Shown here piece by piece: positions 1 to 7,259 of a DNA stretch of 20,652 nucleotides; position 1 is the first letter of the stretch; the number at the start of each line of letters is the position of its first letter. Source of the stretch: a bacterium (GTDB lineage Bacteria; Patescibacteriota; Minisyncoccia; UBA9983); contig JAHFLR010000009.1 in NCBI GenBank assembly GCA_023244795.1, positions 1-20,652 of the forward strand. Direction: 5' to 3'. The notes beneath the pieces are model-generated. The model did not search any database. It was not told the origin of the DNA and saw only the letters and a list, made by a program, of their open reading frames with translations. The translations under genes and the position numbers were made by a program.

Positions 1-1
1 A

Positions 2-637
2 TCGGTAGAAATCCACATCGTACAGGGAGAAAGAGAGATGGCTGCCGACAATAAAACTCTCGGAAAATTTTTACTAGATGGTATCCCGCCATCTCCTCGC
101 GGCATGCCTCAAATTGAAGTCACCTTTGATATAGACGTAAATGGCATATTAAATGTTAAGGCCAAAGACAAGGCCACGGGCAAAGAGCAGGCGGTTAAAA
201 TCGAGGCATCCTCGGGCCTAACCAAAGATGATATAGAAAAAATGAAAAAAGACGCCGAAGCGCACGTTGAGGACGACAAAAAGAAAAGGGAGCTGGTGGA
301 ACTTCGCAATGTCGCCGATACACTCGTTTACAGCGCGGAGAAATCTTTAAGAGACCTGCCCGCCGGTCAGGCAGGTGCAGGCGATAAAGTGTCTGCCGAC
401 ATTAAGAAAAACGTAGAAGACAAAATCACCGCCCTTAAGGCGGTCAAAGACAGCCAAGACGCCGCGGCAATTAAAACCGCTACCGACGAGCTCTCTAAAG
501 TTCTGCAAACCATAGGCGAGGCGATGTATAAGCAACAGCCACAGGGCGAGCAGCCCGGAACGGGAAATAATCCGGAGGGAGAAAATAAAAAACCGGAAGA
601 CAAAATCAAAGACGCCGATTTTGAGGAGAAAAAGTAG
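2..637 (+). CDS. dnaK: Chaperone DnaK (Hsp70), C-terminal part, 5' truncated by window
   Basis: The open frame runs from the window edge with no start in view. Its first residues ([16 protein letters not shown]) are internal Hsp70 sequence, so the ATG at 38 is not the real start. The 211 visible residues hold the end of the beta-sandwich substrate-binding domain ([19 protein letters not shown]), the alpha-helical lid, a Gln/Gly/Pro-rich linker and the acidic tail DADFEEKK. Hsp70 binds exposed hydrophobic segments of unfolded proteins under ATP control, with DnaJ as co-chaperone; dnaJ follows 38 bp downstream. Odd point: the lid contains a 7-residue insertion (LPAGQAG) encoded by a 21-bp palindromic segment at 356-376, where related DnaK proteins usually run straight from the SLK/SLR helix into GDK. 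Family assignment is very sure; the insertion comparison is from memory of the family. Confidence 0.97.
   Translation, partial: SVEIHIVQGEREMAADNKTLGKFLLDGIPPSPRGMPQIEVTFDIDVNGILNVKAKDKATGKEQAVKIEASSGLTKDDIEKMKKDAEAHVEDDKKKRELVELRNVADTLVYSAEKSLRDLPAGQAGAGDKVSADIKKNVEDKITALKAVKDSQDAAAIKTATDELSKVLQTIGEAMYKQQPQGEQPGTGNNPEGENKKPEDKIKDADFEEKK
354..376. repeat. Short palindromic element inserted in frame in dnaK
   Basis: ACCTGCC at 354-360 is the exact reverse complement of GGCAGGT at 370-376, with a 9-nt GC-rich loop between. Removing the 21 bp at 356-376 leaves the frame intact and gives the expected Hsp70 lid reading RD-AGDKVS. This looks like a small interspersed palindrome tolerated inside a coding region. 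I saw no second copy in the window, so its repeat status is inferred. Confidence 0.5.
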
Positions 638-639
638 AA

Positions 640-668
640 CAGACAAACCAGCAAAAATCTGTTAAAAT
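640..668 (+). promoter_or_regulatory. Extended -10 promoter of dnaJ, likely leaderless
   Basis: TAAAAT at 663-668 is preceded by TG at 660-661 (extended -10). CAGACA at 640-645 lies 17 bp upstream and matches four of six -35 bases. Seven bases separate the -10 from the dnaJ ATG at 676, so transcription would start on the A of the start codon. No SD is present. Confidence 0.5.
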
Positions 669-675
669 CATATAA

Positions 676-1779
676 ATGAGTAAGGATTACTACGAAGTTT
701 TGGGCGTTACCAAAAACTCCTCCAAGGAGGAAATAAAAAAGGCCTATCGCACCTTGGCCCATAAACACCACCCCGATAAAAACAAAGGGGAGGATACTAA
801 ATTTAAAGAGATAAACGAAGCTTATCAGATTCTTTCCGACGACCAAAAAAGATCCACCTACGACACTTACGGAAAAACGTTTGAGGGCGGGCAAGGGGGC
901 GCTGGTCAGGGCGGCCCGTTTGGCGCCAGTGGTTTTGATTTTAGCGGTTTTGATTTTTCCGGATTCCAAAATCAAAATCAGGGTGGGGTAGAGTTCGACA
1001 TGGGTGATATTTTTGGAGATCTTTTTGGCGGTGGCGCGAGGCGTTCCACCAAACAAAAAGTCGGTAGAAATATTTTTATAGACATAGAAATAGATTTTAA
1101 AGAGGCGGTCTTTGGCGCGGAGAGAAAAGTTATACTAAACAGGAATTCCGTTTGCCAAGTGTGCAAAGGCGAAGGCGCCGAACCGGGGTCAGAAGTAAAA
1201 ACTTGCGATAAATGCCGAGGCAGCGGGCAAATCCACGAAGTTAAAAAAACTTTTCTGGGTAATGTATCGACCATTAGAGAATGCGACAAATGCGACGGGC
1301 GGGGAAAAATCATCAGTAAAAAGTGCCACAACTGCAAAGGCCAGGGCATTGTTTCCAAAAACGAGGAACTGGCGATAAAAATACCTAGCGGCATAGAAGA
1401 CGGAGAAACCCTCAGAATGTCGGGAGAGGGCGAGGCCATAAAAAATGGTCAGCCGGGCGACTTATATGCTAGAATACATGTAGGCAAAAACTCAAATTTT
1501 CAAAGAGAGGGCTTCAATTTATGGACAAATTTGGACATCAAAATTTCCGACGCCCTGCTGGGAGCAGAAAAAGAGACGCAAACCCTGGATGGCCTAATAA
1601 AAATAAAAATACCGGCCGGTACGGATTCCGGAGAGGTGCTTAGGGTAAGAGGCAAGGGTGTGCCGCACCCCAGCAAAACAAGGGGAGACTTACTGATAAA
1701 AATAAATGTTCGCACTCCCAAAAAATTCTCCAGAGACGCCAAACAACTTATAGAAAAATTAAAAGAAGAGGGCATTTAA
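676..1779 (+). CDS. dnaJ: Chaperone protein DnaJ (Hsp40, type I)
   Basis: A 367-residue type I J-protein, the co-chaperone that stimulates DnaK ATPase and delivers unfolded clients. Domains in order: J domain (1-70) with the HPD motif at 32-34; Gly/Phe-rich linker (about 73-115) with repeated GFDFSGFD; four CxxCxGxG zinc-binding repeats (about 160-222: [32 protein letters not shown]); then the two C-terminal client-binding beta domains. All four zinc repeats are intact and the length is normal for the family. It follows dnaK directly, the usual arrangement, but has its own extended -10 box and no SD, so it may also be made from a leaderless transcript. Confidence 0.98.
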   Translation: MSKDYYEVLGVTKNSSKEEIKKAYRTLAHKHHPDKNKGEDTKFKEINEAYQILSDDQKRSTYDTYGKTFEGGQGGAGQGGPFGASGFDFSGFDFSGFQNQNQGGVEFDMGDIFGDLFGGGARRSTKQKVGRNIFIDIEIDFKEAVFGAERKVILNRNSVCQVCKGEGAEPGSEVKTCDKCRGSGQIHEVKKTFLGNVSTIRECDKCDGRGKIISKKCHNCKGQGIVSKNEELAIKIPSGIEDGETLRMSGEGEAIKNGQPGDLYARIHVGKNSNFQREGFNLWTNLDIKISDALLGAEKETQTLDGLIKIKIPAGTDSGEVLRVRGKGVPHPSKTRGDLLIKINVRTPKKFSRDAKQLIEKLKEEGI

Positions 1780-1804
1780 TTAAAAATTATTTTATTTAAA
1801 TAAA

Positions 1805-2461
1805 ATGAAAAACAAAAAAGATATCGTATTGGCTTTTATTATTGGATTGGTTTGCGGATCCTTAATGTTTTTTATCGCCAAGAATTTGGCCAGCGTTAAC
1901 CAAACCTTTGCTAAAATACTTCCGATTGCAAAGTTTTTGCCCATCCTTTTCCCCATAATTTGCGCCGTCGGCATGTTTACTGTCGGCCTCTTGGAAAAAA
2001 TTATGCCCTCCTTATACCAAGTTGCCAAATTTGTTTTAGTCGGCGGGATGAACTTCCTTGTAGATATGGGAGTGCTCAATATGCTAATTTTTATAACCGG
2101 AGTATCCCAGGGAACGGAGCAGTCTGTATTTAAAGCCACCTCTTTTATCGTGGCCGTTGTAAATAGTTATTTTTGGAATAAATTTTGGGTTTTTAAAAGA
2201 AGCTCAACCGAAACGGCGGGTAAGGAATTTTTCCAGTTCTTTGTTGTTAGTATTGTCGGATTTTTTATTAACATTGGGGTAGATAAGGTTCTGGTAGACG
2301 TTGTCGGCCCGCTAAACAATATGCGTCCGGAAACTTGGGCTCAATTAGCCGCCACGGTCTCTGCTGTTGTTGCTCTGTTTTGGAACTTTGCGGGTTACAA
2401 ATTTATAGTTTTTGATGTAAAAAAAGACGAGCAAAATGGACAACAACCTAGCTCTTTATAG
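1805..2461 (+). CDS. GtrA-family multipass membrane protein
   Basis: 218 residues. A hydrophobic N-terminal hairpin (about 8-28 and 40-60) precedes a GtrA-like (PF04138) domain with four predicted membrane segments. The domain opens KFVLVGGMNFLVDMG and carries the characteristic NSYFWNKFWVFKR stretch and the final NFAGYKFIVF. GtrA-like proteins are thought to help move lipid-linked sugars across the inner membrane for cell-surface polysaccharides; no glycosyltransferase is next to it here, so the substrate is unknown. The N-terminal extra hairpin is longer than in minimal GtrA proteins. Its 3' end overlaps dnaX by 26 bp, implying co-transcription and possible translational coupling. No SD is visible; the leader is almost pure A/T. 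Confidence 0.85.
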   Translation: MKNKKDIVLAFIIGLVCGSLMFFIAKNLASVNQTFAKILPIAKFLPILFPIICAVGMFTVGLLEKIMPSLYQVAKFVLVGGMNFLVDMGVLNMLIFITGVSQGTEQSVFKATSFIVAVVNSYFWNKFWVFKRSSTETAGKEFFQFFVVSIVGFFINIGVDKVLVDVVGPLNNMRPETWAQLAATVSAVVALFWNFAGYKFIVFDVKKDEQNGQQPSSL

Positions 2462-3482
2462 AAAATACCGACCGCAAAGCTTTGCCGATGTTTTGGGGCA
2501 AGACCATATCGTTGGTATTTTAAAAAATGCCGTTAAACTAGACCGCATTAGTCACGCCTACTTATTTAGTGGGCCTCGTGGCACAGGCAAAACAAGCACA
2601 GCCAGAATTTTGGCAAGAGAGGTTGGCTGCGCCGACGTTGACCTAATGGAAATAGACGCCGCCTCCTCTCGGGGTATAGACGAGATCCGGGCGCTACGTG
2701 ACGCTGCGCGTTTTTCTCCTCTGCAAAGCAAATTTAAGGTTTACATCATAGACGAAGTGCACATGCTTACCAAAGAGGCCTTTAACGCTTTGCTCAAAAC
2801 ACTGGAGGAGCCGCCTCGGCACGTGATTTTTATACTGGCCACCACCGAGCTGGAGAAGGTGCCGGAAACAATTATCTCAAGATGCCAAACTTTTTCTTTC
2901 CATAAAATACCGGAGACTATTTTGCGCCAAGCAGTAATTAAAACAGCAAAAAAAGAAGGATTTGATTTAGATAACGAGTCGGCCGGGTTGATAGCATTAT
3001 TTGCCGAGGGTTCTTTTAGAGACGCCCAAGGGTTACTAGATAAATTGTTTGGCCTGGGGGAAAATAAAATCGAGGGCGCGCGAACAAGAGAAATTTTATC
3101 GGCTCCGGCGAGAGACCTAATAGAGGGCTTTGTTTTGGCTGTTGTAGAAAAAAACGCAGAACAAGGGTTGGCCTCAATAAACCAAGCGCTAGAGAAAAAC
3201 ATCGACCCCAATCTTTTTATAAAACTTATTTTGCGAGATTTTCGGGCAATGCTAATTATGAAGATGGCGCCCAACCTGCAAAAGCAACTGGCCAAAGATT
3301 TGGGCGAGCGAGAGTTTGAGTTCTTAACAAAACAAAAAGAAAAAATTGCCCAGCCAAACATGGAAAACGCTCTAAGGATTTTGCTCGACTCCCACCATGC
3401 GCGCTCTAATCCGTACTTGCCACAATTGCCACTAGAGCTGGCTTTAGCTAAAATAATAAGCATAAACACCCCCAATGCCTAG
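2436..3482 (+). CDS. dnaX: DNA polymerase III clamp-loader subunit, short DnaX lacking zinc module
   Basis: 348-residue AAA+ ATPase of the clamp loader that places the sliding clamp on DNA. It starts with the family signature ALYRKYRPQSFADVLGQ. Walker A is GPRGTGKT (46-53), Walker B DEVH (106-109), sensor 1 ATTE (135-138) and the SRC arginine finger R149. Two things are missing. The four-cysteine zinc module that normally follows Walker A is absent: sequence jumps from ILAREVGC (58-65) to ADVDLMEIDAASSRG. The tau-specific C-terminus is also absent, leaving a gamma-like protein with AAA+ core and collar. The start overlaps gtrA by 26 bp and the end overlaps the kinase gene by 8 bp, so the three genes form an operon. 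The identity is sure. Confidence 0.95.
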   Translation: MDNNLALYRKYRPQSFADVLGQDHIVGILKNAVKLDRISHAYLFSGPRGTGKTSTARILAREVGCADVDLMEIDAASSRGIDEIRALRDAARFSPLQSKFKVYIIDEVHMLTKEAFNALLKTLEEPPRHVIFILATTELEKVPETIISRCQTFSFHKIPETILRQAVIKTAKKEGFDLDNESAGLIALFAEGSFRDAQGLLDKLFGLGENKIEGARTREILSAPARDLIEGFVLAVVEKNAEQGLASINQALEKNIDPNLFIKLILRDFRAMLIMKMAPNLQKQLAKDLGEREFEFLTKQKEKIAQPNMENALRILLDSHHARSNPYLPQLPLELALAKIISINTPNA

Positions 3483-4377
3483 CCTACTTAGCGACAACTT
3501 TTTAATTATACTGCTTTTAATTTTTGCCCCCGTTTCAGGTTATTTAATATACGAGGCGCTAAAACTTAAAGACAACAACGCCCATCTGGAAGAAGATAAC
3601 AAACACCTTAAAGACGACCACGACAGAATGGTACGGACCGATAAAATAAAATCGGAGTTTATGAGTATCGCCACTCATCAACTAAAATCACCGATGGCTA
3701 AAATGAAGTGGGCGCTACAGGCCATAATGTCGGCCAACTTAACGTGCATAACCCCGCAACAAAAAGAGCTACTAGATACCGCCTACGATACCAATGAGAA
3801 AATGATCCGACTGGTTAGCGACCTAATGGGAGTTAAAGAGACGGAAGAATCTACTCTCGGTTACAATTTTAAAAATAGTTCTATTGAGGAAGTTATTAAA
3901 AAGACCATAGAAAACTTTAAAATACCCGCCGAGCAAAAAAGAGTAATATTGGAATTTATAAACACCTCGCCGGGATTGCCTCCTCTCACCATTGATCCGT
4001 GGAAAATAAATTTGGCGCTGGGAAACTTAATAGATAACGCTATCAGCTATACTCCGGAGGGTGGCAAAATAGAAATAAAACTAGAGAGTTTTGGCAACTC
4101 CGTGAGAATTTCGGTTAAAGACAGCGGCATTGGCATACCCGAGGCGGAAAAAGGTAAAATATTTACCAAATTTTTTAGAGCCGACAACGCTCTTAAAGTT
4201 AAGCAAGGAGGTACCGGTTTGGGTCTATACATCGCCAAAAATATTATTAAAGTGCACGGGGGGGAGCTTTGGTTTAACTCAATAGAAACAAAGGGCACAA
4301 CTTTTTATTTTACTATTCCATTTGACGCCTCGCTAAGGGCCAAAGAAAACATCAAAAGCTTTGTAGACGAAATGTAG
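3475..4377 (+). CDS. Membrane-anchored sensor histidine kinase (orphan)
   Basis: 300 residues. One N-terminal membrane helix (about 8-28) is followed by a short charged coiled-coil (30-58) and a HisKA dimerisation domain with H box ATHQLKSPMAKMKW (phospho-acceptor His68). The HATPase_c domain has N box NLIDNAISYTPEGG (184-197), G1 box DSGIGIP (216-222), F box and G2 box GGTGLGLYIAKN. All catalytic motifs look intact. There is essentially no extracytoplasmic sensor loop, so the signal is probably intramembrane or cytoplasmic. No response regulator lies in the window; the partner must be elsewhere. Its start overlaps the dnaX stop by 8 bp, so it is probably translated as the last gene of the gtrA-dnaX operon. 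Confidence 0.93.
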   Translation: MPSLLSDNFLIILLLIFAPVSGYLIYEALKLKDNNAHLEEDNKHLKDDHDRMVRTDKIKSEFMSIATHQLKSPMAKMKWALQAIMSANLTCITPQQKELLDTAYDTNEKMIRLVSDLMGVKETEESTLGYNFKNSSIEEVIKKTIENFKIPAEQKRVILEFINTSPGLPPLTIDPWKINLALGNLIDNAISYTPEGGKIEIKLESFGNSVRISVKDSGIGIPEAEKGKIFTKFFRADNALKVKQGGTGLGLYIAKNIIKVHGGELWFNSIETKGTTFYFTIPFDASLRAKENIKSFVDEM

Positions 4378-4396
4378 CTCTCGCCCACATTTTATA

Positions 4397-4425
4397 TTGA
4401 CGAAAACGATATTTACTGGTAAGGT
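4397..4425 (+). promoter_or_regulatory. Promoter of the HD-domain gene
   Basis: TTGACG at 4397-4402, a 17-bp spacer, then TAAGGT at 4420-4425 with TG one base upstream (extended -10). The -10 hexamer is weak, but spacing and TG are good and resemble the promoter at 5201-5229. Confidence 0.4.
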
Positions 4426-4463
4426 AAAGTCGGATTTACAACCATCAACCACGGGAGGAGACC

Positions 4464-5120
4464 ATGCAAACGAGTGAGGCTTGTGGCAGTATCCCTGATA
4501 TTATCAAGAACCGCTCTGGCCTTTACGAGGGCAACCTCGTTTACTATATCCGCCTCATTTTTTACCACGCGCAAAATCTGGATAACCCGTACCACAACTT
4601 CCGTCATCTGTATCATGTAATGTGGCTGTGTTACTCTGCGTGCCTCTTTTATGGAAAGTACTTTTCCGCTCGCAAGATGCGGAACCTGCTGATTGCCGCC
4701 ATGTTCCACGATTTCGACCACACGGGCGTGGCAGGGCCCGACTCGGTCAACATTGAGCGGGCAGTTGCCGCTCTGCGCAAGTACATCTTGCCGGAAGACT
4801 GGGACCATCTCGCCGAGATAGAGAACCTTATCCAACTAACGCAGTTCCCGTACGAGATCCCCTCGGACAAGGTCAACTTGCCCGCCAGGATTCTGCGCGA
4901 TGCGGATGTCTCGCAGGCCCTCAACCCGGCGTGGGTCCAGCATGTGGTCTTTGGCCTCGCCAAGGAGTGGGGCAAAAAGCCAATTGAGGTTCTCAGAACA
5001 CAAGGAGCCTTCCACAACAGTATCGAATTCGCCACGAATTGGGCGAAGGAGATGTTCCCCCCGGAGGTGGTTGCGGCCAAGGTTGCCGAAGCCGCGGAGT
5101 ATGTTGAACTCCTGGCCTAA
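4464..5120 (+). CDS. HD-domain phosphohydrolase resembling class I cyclic-nucleotide phosphodiesterases
   Basis: 218 residues, soluble, with a strong SD (GGGAGGAG at 4453-4460) fixing the ATG. Metal-binding motifs follow the HD superfamily: Y43-H44-N45-x-x-H48, then FHDFDHTG (H82, D83, D85, H86) and a late aspartate pair D146/D148. The YHNxxH box plus HDxDHxG is the pattern of class I 3',5'-cyclic nucleotide phosphodiesterases rather than of generic HD or HD-GYP proteins, although the Asn that closes the PDE signature is Gly91 here. Substrate is inferred: a cyclic nucleotide or other phosphoester. The gene is monocistronic, with its own promoter and terminator, and its codons are visibly more GC-rich than those of dnaX and the kinase upstream. 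A dNTPase-like or other nucleotidase role is the main alternative. Confidence 0.75.
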   Translation: MQTSEACGSIPDIIKNRSGLYEGNLVYYIRLIFYHAQNLDNPYHNFRHLYHVMWLCYSACLFYGKYFSARKMRNLLIAAMFHDFDHTGVAGPDSVNIERAVAALRKYILPEDWDHLAEIENLIQLTQFPYEIPSDKVNLPARILRDADVSQALNPAWVQHVVFGLAKEWGKKPIEVLRTQGAFHNSIEFATNWAKEMFPPEVVAAKVAEAAEYVELLA

Positions 5121-5142
5121 GCGCTAGCCGAGCACATTTGTG

Positions 5143-5181
5143 CAGGCGGTGGGGTTTTGCCCCGTCGCCTGTTTTCTTTTT
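5143..5181 (+). terminator. Rho-independent terminator after the HD gene
   Basis: CAGGCG at 5143-5148 pairs with CGCCTG at 5166-5171. The stem continues through two G-U pairs into GGGG/CCCC around a TTTTG loop, giving 12 continuous pairs, then a T-rich tract to 5181. Confidence 0.85.
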
Positions 5182-5200
5182 GGGCCAATTGTATTATTTG

Positions 5201-5229
5201 TTGACTCTCTGGTGGTTTGCTGGTAGAAC
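5201..5229 (+). promoter_or_regulatory. Promoter of the small cysteine-rich gene
   Basis: TTGACT at 5201-5206, 17-bp spacer, TAGAAC at 5224-5229 with TG one base upstream (extended -10). It sits just behind the preceding terminator and 34 bp before the start codon. Confidence 0.55.
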
Positions 5230-5262
5230 AAGAGTAGAACAGCAAACGCCAAGGAGGCGCTC

Positions 5263-5490
5263 ATGGGCTACACGACGAGGTGTTCCAGAACAGATTGTGG
5301 TGGTGTGATTATTGTTGAGCCGGAAAGGATGTGCGTCCTTTCGACAAGCAAAGACGGCACTTCTGCCAGCTACCCTTGCAACACGTGCTACTTGCTCCAC
5401 TGGAGCAGTGGGATTGCGGTAGTGGATACGGGCAGGCATGCGTACCAGTGCCGAGATGAGTTGGTCCTCAAGTCTATGAAGAGCAACTAG
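5263..5490 (+). CDS. Small cysteine-rich protein, probable zinc binder
   Basis: 75 residues, not recognised. The start is fixed by a near-perfect SD (AAGGAGG at 5251-5257, six bases before ATG). Cysteines at 7, 12, 24, 39, 42 and 63 include a CNTC knuckle (39-42) with His46 nearby, which suggests a single zinc-ribbon fold; this is inference from spacing. No membrane segment or signal peptide is visible. It is a stand-alone unit with its own promoter and a strong terminator, and it has the same SD-led, GC-richer style as the HD gene before it. The minus-strand frame over it has no SD and is a shadow. Confidence 0.75.
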   Translation: MGYTTRCSRTDCGGVIIVEPERMCVLSTSKDGTSASYPCNTCYLLHWSSGIAVVDTGRHAYQCRDELVLKSMKSN

Positions 5491-5514
5491 CTATCCTTCC
5501 GCCAACGCGTTTCC

Positions 5515-5550
5515 GCCGAGTGGGCCACCCCGCTCGGCATTTTTTTGTTT
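5515..5550 (+). terminator. Rho-independent terminator after the cysteine-rich gene
   Basis: GCCGAGTGGG (5515-5524) pairs with CCCGCTCGGC (5529-5538) with one G-U pair, followed by a run of T from 5540. Confidence 0.88.
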
Positions 5551-5555
5551 GGGGC

Positions 5556-5584
5556 TGGAAAGATAAAGAAAATTGTGTTATAAA
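5556..5584 (+). promoter_or_regulatory. Promoter of tRNA-Gln
   Basis: TATAAA at 5579-5584 with TG at 5576-5577 (extended -10). TGGAAA at 5556-5561 with a 17-bp spacer is a weak -35. Transcription would begin near 5592, just before the mature tRNA 5' end. Confidence 0.5.
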
Positions 5585-5594
5585 TGCAATTAAT

Positions 5595-5668
5595 TGCCAG
5601 ATCGTCTAATGGTAGGACAGTGGCCTTTGAAGCCATTAATCGAGGTTCGAATCCTTGTCTGGCAGCCA
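5595..5668 (+). tRNA. trnQ: tRNA-Gln (anticodon UUG)
   Basis: Folded by eye into a full cloverleaf. The acceptor stem TGCCAGA (5595-5601) pairs with TCTGGCA (5658-5664), giving the U1-A72 pair typical of tRNA-Gln. Discriminator G5665 and an encoded CCA (5666-5668) follow. The D arm is GTCT/AGGAC. The anticodon arm GTGGC/GCCAT encloses loop CTTTGAA, which gives anticodon TTG (reads CAA/CAG). The T arm CGAGG/CCTTG encloses TTCGAAT. The discriminator and first pair both agree with glutamine identity. The two-gene HEPN cassette begins 55 bp downstream, so the 3' end may be an integration site. Confidence 0.95.
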
Positions 5669-5697
5669 AATTGAGCGCCGCTCGAGACGCGTCAAAT

Positions 5698-5703
5698 TAT
5701 AAT
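5698..5703 (+). promoter_or_regulatory. -10 box of the HEPN cassette
   Basis: A perfect TATAAT at 5698-5703 lies 20 bp before the ATG at 5724 and would start transcription near 5710, leaving a leader of about 14 nt without an SD. No good -35 is visible. Confidence 0.4.
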
Positions 5704-5723
5704 TGACATTAATATATAAAACA

Positions 5724-6335
5724 ATGTTGGAAAAAATAGAAGCAGAGATAAAAAAAGTGTTAGAGATAGTTAAATTATGCCCAGCTAATTTACAAGAAAA
5801 ATGTTTTGAAATTTTACTTACAAGTATTATTTCGAACCAAGAAAAATCCAAAAGCCCTACAAAAGATTTACCACAAAAACCAAATGAATCCAAAATAGAT
5901 AATTCCAAGGCTGTCGACGACGAACATGGAAATCAGCAAGAAATAAAATTAGCGGATCTCCATTTGAAAGCAAAAAAATTATTAGACCAAGGGGTAACCT
6001 TAGATGAAATAAATAATATATTTTATAAGGAGGGGGGCGAATATAAACCTGTTTTTGACGATTTAAAATCATCGAAAATGTCTGAATCCCAAATAAAATT
6101 AGCTCTCCTTGAATCTCTAAGAAATGCTATCCAGACAGGTGAATTTAAGTTCAATACCGAATTCATAAGACAACAATGCGACGCTTATAAATGTTTTGAC
6201 TCAGCAAACTTTGCTTCTAATTTTAAAAAACAGAAAGGGCTTTTTAATGAAGAATATAAAATGGGGATTTATATATCTTTAAGTTCTGAAGGCAAAAAAG
6301 AGCTTATTAAAATTATAAAACAATTAGCTAATTAA
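5724..6335 (+). CDS. Unknown protein, first gene of HEPN cassette
   Basis: 203 residues from the ATG at 5724; an in-frame TTG at 5703 would add seven residues but overlaps the -10 box, so I reject it. Not recognised by family. The N-terminus (1-40) is a charged helix-forming segment, 45-75 is a polar low-complexity linker, and the C-terminal half is well folded in appearance. Residues about 130-203 (from ALLESLRNAIQTGEF to the SSEGKKELIKIIKQL end) have the look of a winged-helix unit; this is inference. It is visibly AT-rich compared with the flanking genes. Only three bases separate its stop from the HEPN gene, so the two are surely co-transcribed. A plausible role is regulator, antitoxin or partner of the HEPN protein. 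Confidence 0.75.
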   Translation: MLEKIEAEIKKVLEIVKLCPANLQEKCFEILLTSIISNQEKSKSPTKDLPQKPNESKIDNSKAVDDEHGNQQEIKLADLHLKAKKLLDQGVTLDEINNIFYKEGGEYKPVFDDLKSSKMSESQIKLALLESLRNAIQTGEFKFNTEFIRQQCDAYKCFDSANFASNFKKQKGLFNEEYKMGIYISLSSEGKKELIKIIKQLAN

Positions 6336-6338
6336 AAA

Positions 6339-7172
6339 ATGGCTGATACTTCAGAATTAAAATTATTTCTTTCAGATTTAAAATCTTTAAAAGGTAAAAT
6401 AGCCAACGAAAAATCTAAAACAGGGCAAATCCACAAAAGTGCTCTTCTCTTGGCGGTGGAGACACTCTCTAAAAAATGGTTTGATTCTCTGAAAACTAAT
6501 TTCATTTCGGTTGGTTTTTCTGATGAGGATTTAAAAAAATATGATGCCGGCTTTGAACATCTTTTAAAAGTTTCATCTTCAAAAGGCAACCTCAAAGCAG
6601 GCTTTCTGAAGGATTTAAAAATGCTGACAGCATCTTTTAATGATGACCTTATTTTAAAATTACAGACAGGAAAATGCCTTACTAATCCTTTAGGCAACAC
6701 CTACGACGGTCTGTTGCAAAGTATTTCAAATCAAGATCAGAATATTTATTTAAAAGAGGCTGTAAATTGTGCAAAACAAGGTTTTTTGAGAGCCGCTATT
6801 GTTCTGGGTTGGTGTGCTGGTATAGATCAAATTCAAAGAAAAGTAGAACAAATTGGTTTTGTGGACTTTAATATTATGTCTGCTAAAATGGCCAGCTCAC
6901 AAACAGGCAGATTTAAAAGGTATAACAAAATATTTAAGGTAACATCCCTAGATGATTTAAAGGAGGTTTTTGATAATGATATTTTATGGATCATAGAAGG
7001 TCTGGGCTTGGTAGATTTAAATCAACATACTAGATTAAAAAGTTGTTTTGACATGAGAAACCACTGCGCACATCCCGGGGAGGCACCGATAACTGCATAC
7101 AATGTTATGTCATTTTTCTCTGACATAAATGAAATTATTTTAAAAAATCCGAATTTCTTGCTTAGACAGTAG
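6339..7172 (+). CDS. HEPN-domain protein (RX4H motif), candidate RNase effector
   Basis: 277 residues, no membrane segment. The C-terminal half looks like a HEPN domain. A helix with YLKEAVNCAKQGFLRAAIVLGW (137-158) resembles the first HEPN helix. MRNHCAHPG (239-247) supplies R240-x4-H245, the RX4-6H motif that forms the active site in HEPN ribonucleases of toxin-antitoxin, Abi and CRISPR-linked systems. The N-terminal 110 residues are lysine-rich, helical in appearance and unrecognised. It begins three bases after the upstream partner gene and is the last gene of an AT-rich cassette next to tRNA-Gln. RNase activity and a defence role follow from family and context only. The main alternative is a non-catalytic HEPN protein. 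Confidence 0.72.
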   Translation: MADTSELKLFLSDLKSLKGKIANEKSKTGQIHKSALLLAVETLSKKWFDSLKTNFISVGFSDEDLKKYDAGFEHLLKVSSSKGNLKAGFLKDLKMLTASFNDDLILKLQTGKCLTNPLGNTYDGLLQSISNQDQNIYLKEAVNCAKQGFLRAAIVLGWCAGIDQIQRKVEQIGFVDFNIMSAKMASSQTGRFKRYNKIFKVTSLDDLKEVFDNDILWIIEGLGLVDLNQHTRLKSCFDMRNHCAHPGEAPITAYNVMSFFSDINEIILKNPNFLLRQ

Positions 7173-7244
7173 GCTAGGTTGTCTTAAGCTCTAATTGAGT
7201 TAAATATAATAATAAAATTGGATAGCGCTCGAGTTGCATCGAAA

Positions 7245-7253
7245 TGCTATACT
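7245..7253 (+). promoter_or_regulatory. Extended -10 promoter for structured leader
   Basis: TG at 7245-7246 and TATACT at 7248-7253 form an extended -10 that fits the TGnTATAAT form. The start of transcription would fall near 7260. No convincing -35 is seen, as is usual for extended -10 promoters. Confidence 0.5.
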
Positions 7254-7259
7254 AAAATG

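Noticed and set aside
4413..4835. 140-codon minus-strand open frame over the HD gene
   Set aside because: The plus-strand frame has a strong SD, intact HD motifs and a terminator; the antisense frame has none of these.
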